NCBI GenBank assembly: GCA_008364785.1
Contig: VTTJ01000001.1
Location: forward strand, 434,001-498,000
DNA: 64,000 nt
Reading direction: 5' to 3'
Source: Bacillus sp. BGMRC 2118
Lineage (GTDB): Bacteria > Bacillota > Bacilli > Bacillales > SA4
Under the pieces are notes generated by a model, which did no database searches, was not told the DNA's origin, and worked only from the letters and a program-made list of their open reading frames with translations. Position numbers and translations under genes: made by a program. Below are positions 61,454 to 64,000 of the stretch, in pieces (position 1 is the first letter of the stretch; every line of letters begins with the position of its first letter).

Positions 61454-62056
61454 ATGTCCATACGTTATCCAAACGGCAAGGTGTATAAGGCCAGCACCAC
61501 ACCAAAAAAGGAAATGACTACAAAGAAATTTTCATACAGCAATCGTGGAATGACCCTCGAAGAGGACTTAAACGAAACGAATAATTATTATTTAGAGAGG
61601 CAAATTGCAGTCATTCATAAAAAACCTACACCTGTTCAAATTGTTCATGTTGATTATCCTAGTAGAAGTGCAGCAGTAATCAAAGAAGCTTATTTTAAAC
61701 AAGCTTCCACAACTGACTATAACGGAATTTATCGTGGTAGGTATATTGATTTTGAAGCTAAGGAAACTAAGAATACCAAATCCTTCCCACTTCAAAATTT
61801 TCATCAGCATCAAATTAGTCATATGAAAAACGTTCTAAAACAGGAAGGCATTTGTTTTGTTATTTTACGATTTACACTCTCTGAGGAATTATATTATTTA
61901 GATGCATCCCAGCTACTTGAATTTTGGGAAAGACACTTAAACGGTGGAAGAAAATCAATCACAAAAAAAGAGATTGAAGAATATGGACATAAGATCGAGA
62001 TTGGCTATCAGCCTCGCATTCCATACATATCAATTCTCGATAAACTTTATTTTTAG
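61454..62056 (+). CDS. recU: RecU, Holliday junction resolvase
   Basis: A 200-residue Holliday-junction resolvase. Catalytic residues match the B. subtilis numbering: Asp88 in [11 protein letters not shown], then Glu101 and Lys103 in YIDFEAKET. The N-terminal stalk and loop ([34 protein letters not shown]) are also conserved. RecU resolves recombination intermediates and segregates chromosomes, and its gene is upstream of ponA with 61 bases between, so they are co-transcribed. Ribosome binding site CAAGGAGGTTTAT. Confidence 0.97.
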   Translation: MSIRYPNGKVYKASTTPKKEMTTKKFSYSNRGMTLEEDLNETNNYYLERQIAVIHKKPTPVQIVHVDYPSRSAAVIKEAYFKQASTTDYNGIYRGRYIDFEAKETKNTKSFPLQNFHQHQISHMKNVLKQEGICFVILRFTLSEELYYLDASQLLEFWERHLNGGRKSITKKEIEEYGHKIEIGYQPRIPYISILDKLYF

Positions 62057-62117
62057 GTTCGCTAACAAGTAATAACTACATTATCTTATTTGTTAGTTAG
62101 AAAGGCAGGAATTTTCT

Positions 62118-64000
62118 ATGGCAGAAAATCGAACAAGATCAGAGCTAAGAGAAGCAAAGAAAAAAAATAAGAAAGCTAAAGTTAAAGGAAATCATTCACT
62201 ACTAAAGAAAGTTTTACTTGCAGTACTTGTACTAGGTGTAGTTGGTATGATTGTAGGTGGAGTCACATTCTTCGCTATTGTAAAAGATGCACCTCCACTT
62301 GATGAAGCTCTTTTAAAAGATGGTGCCTCCTCAAAGTTATATGACAAGGATGGGAATAAATTTGCCGAGGTTGGTCTCGAAAAACGGACTCACGTAACCT
62401 TTCAGGAAATACCAAAAGTGATGGAACATGCAATCATTGCTGTTGAGGATGTACGTTTTTATGAACATAATGGAATTGATGTAAGACGATTAATTGGAGC
62501 AGTTATCGCTAACGTTCAGGATGGGTTCGGTGCTGAAGGAGCCAGTACGATTACACAACAAGTTGTAAAAAACTCATTTCTTACACCAGAGAAAACAATT
62601 GAACGGAAGCTTCAAGAACAATGGCTTGCCATTCGATTGGAACAAAAATATTCTAAAGAGCAAATACTCGAAATGTATGTAAACAAGATTTACCTTTCCA
62701 AGGTAAACTCCTATGGTCACGTATATGGTGTTGCAACTGCGGCAGAAGCATACTACGGCAAAAAATTAAATGAATTAGAGTTGCATGAAGCTGCTTTGAT
62801 TGCAGGTATGCCACAAAGTCCAAATAACTACAATCCATTTAATCATCCTGAAGCAGCAGAAAAAAGAAGAAACATCGTATTAACATTAATGGCGAAACAT
62901 GGATTTATTTCAAAAGAAGATGCCGAGAAGGCTAAAAAAATACCCGTTCAGGAATCACTAGTACAAACAACGAAGGATCCAAACCCTTACGATGCATTTA
63001 TAGATCAAGTAATAAAGGAAGTATCTGAACTAGGAGATATAGATATTTCAACTGCTGGATTAGAGATTCATACAACGTTAGATCCTGCAGCCCAAACTCA
63101 TGTCGAAAAAGTACTTGAATCCAATGAAATTGTACAATTTCCTGAAACTGAAATTCAGGCAGGTATTGTTTTACTGGATACCCAAACAGGTGAAATACGG
63201 GCTATTGGAGGCGGACGTAATTCTGAGGTTGCACGTGGTTTTAACTTTGCAACTGCCGGTAAGCGTCAACCAGGGTCGACCATTAAGCCAATATTAGATT
63301 ACGGACCTGCGATAGAACACTTACAATGGCCAACGTATCAACAAATTGTTGATGAACCGTTTAAATATGCTAGTGGACAGTCTGTACGAAATCATGATGG
63401 GAAATTCAAAGGACAAATGTCCATAAGAGAAGCACTTGCTGATTCACGAAATATCCCAGCGATTAAGGCAATGAAAGAAGTTGGCCCAGAACGTGCAGGA
63501 GAATTTGCTGAGAAGCTTGGTATTACGTTTAATGGAGCTGTGCAAGAATCCTATGCTATCGGTGGATTTGACGGAGTCTCCCCTATGCAGCTTGCTGGTG
63601 CATTTAGTGCATTCGGTAACCGCGGTCAATATAATAAGCCTCATACTGTAACAAAGGTTGTCTTTATGGATGATACAGAGGTTAGTTTAAAGCCCGAACC
63701 AGTTAAAGCAATGAAAGAATCCACGGCATTTATGGTAACTGATATGATGAAAACCGTCGTTACCTCTGGTACTGGAAGAAGTGCAGCTGTATCTGGTCTT
63801 CCGATTGCAGGTAAAACAGGGACTACTAACTTTGATGCTAAAACGAAAGAAAAATATAATATTAAATCTGGTGGAGTTCCAGATATTTGGTTTGCTGGCT
63901 ATACCCCGCTGTACACCGCAGCTGTCTGGACTGGATACGAAAAAACAAGTGAATCTAATTATATTCTAAGTTCTAAAGAGAAAGCACTAGCAAAGGAGAT
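62118..64000 (+). CDS. ponA: PonA, penicillin-binding protein 1A/1B (class A), N-terminal part
   Basis: The gene runs past the right edge; 627 residues are seen. A cytoplasmic basic tail (about 1-30) and a membrane helix (about 31-53) precede the glycosyltransferase domain (GT51). That domain has the catalytic Glu in AVEDVRFYEHNGID, the GASTITQQVVKN motif and the second Glu region in EQWLAIRLEQKYSKEQILEMYVN. The transpeptidase domain has SxxK as GSTIKP, SxN as SRN and KTG as KTGTT. It makes and cross-links peptidoglycan at the septum, with GpsB (also in this window) as regulator. It is downstream of recU. Frame is open throughout. Confidence 0.97.
   Translation, partial: MAENRTRSELREAKKKNKKAKVKGNHSLLKKVLLAVLVLGVVGMIVGGVTFFAIVKDAPPLDEALLKDGASSKLYDKDGNKFAEVGLEKRTHVTFQEIPKVMEHAIIAVEDVRFYEHNGIDVRRLIGAVIANVQDGFGAEGASTITQQVVKNSFLTPEKTIERKLQEQWLAIRLEQKYSKEQILEMYVNKIYLSKVNSYGHVYGVATAAEAYYGKKLNELELHEAALIAGMPQSPNNYNPFNHPEAAEKRRNIVLTLMAKHGFISKEDAEKAKKIPVQESLVQTTKDPNPYDAFIDQVIKEVSELGDIDISTAGLEIHTTLDPAAQTHVEKVLESNEIVQFPETEIQAGIVLLDTQTGEIRAIGGGRNSEVARGFNFATAGKRQPGSTIKPILDYGPAIEHLQWPTYQQIVDEPFKYASGQSVRNHDGKFKGQMSIREALADSRNIPAIKAMKEVGPERAGEFAEKLGITFNGAVQESYAIGGFDGVSPMQLAGAFSAFGNRGQYNKPHTVTKVVFMDDTEVSLKPEPVKAMKESTAFMVTDMMKTVVTSGTGRSAAVSGLPIAGKTGTTNFDAKTKEKYNIKSGGVPDIWFAGYTPLYTAAVWTGYEKTSESNYILSSKEKALAKE

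Overview
The window looks like a chromosomal segment of a low-GC, spore-forming Bacillaceae species. Gene content and order follow the Bacillus subtilis stretch ypcP - dynA - ypbQ - bcsA - ypwA - ypvA - ypsC - rnpB - gpsB - ypsA - cotD - yprB - yprA, then yppG - yppF - yppE - sspM - yppC - recU - ponA. Several spore genes (cotD, sspM, csgA, yppG) support an endospore former. No prophage, plasmid backbone, transposase, CRISPR array, tRNA or 16S/23S rRNA gene is visible.

Layout. 0-8.3 kb: the 5' end of ypcP, a small spore-protein-like gene, a sulfurtransferase, the two-headed dynamin DynA, and the alkylpyrone pair BcsA/YpbQ. 8.5-13.1 kb: an accessory stretch where B. subtilis carries xpt-pbuX. 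It holds an acetyltransferase, a tandem P-loop ATPase, a short-chain dehydrogenase with a beta-carbonic anhydrase, and a triple-LysM secreted protein. 13.3-24.7 kb: conserved core with the M32 carboxypeptidase, the DinG-like helicase, an rRNA methyltransferase, RNase P RNA, GpsB, CotD and the MrfAB repair pair. A near-consensus LexA box lies upstream of mrfA.

24.9-57.6 kb: about 33 kb that separates yprA from yppG. Its centre is a xylose/xylo-oligosaccharide system (30.3-44.8 kb). Reading leftward on the minus strand it contains xylA, xylB, aldose epimerase, aldo/keto reductase, a YesM/YesN-type two-component system, a binding protein with two permeases, and a cytoplasmic GH52 beta-xylosidase. 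The ROK repressor xylR is divergent, and a clear XylR operator overlaps the xylA promoter. Around this cluster lie a frameshifted YesL-like gene, an OmpR-type two-component pair divergent from a DUF418 membrane protein, a lone GTP cyclohydrolase II with a nucleotidase, transporters, an MprF-like aminoacyltransferase domain, ybxG/ybxH/csgA-like genes and several small proteins.

57.9-64 kb: the conserved yppG-to-ponA block, ending inside ponA.

Several intergenic spaces carry degenerate copies of one interspersed repeat (near 16.9, 20.2, 28.9, 50.3 and 51.6-51.9 kb), a GC-rich structured repeat near 55.8 kb, and two hairpins with the same arms at 26.0 and 55.6 kb. I did not find a convincing complete novel system such as a defence island or a new biosynthetic cluster. 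The best leads are the LexA box at mrfA, the tandem ATPase, the repeat families, the short ORFs with strong ribosome binding sites, and the ribA-nucleotidase pair.
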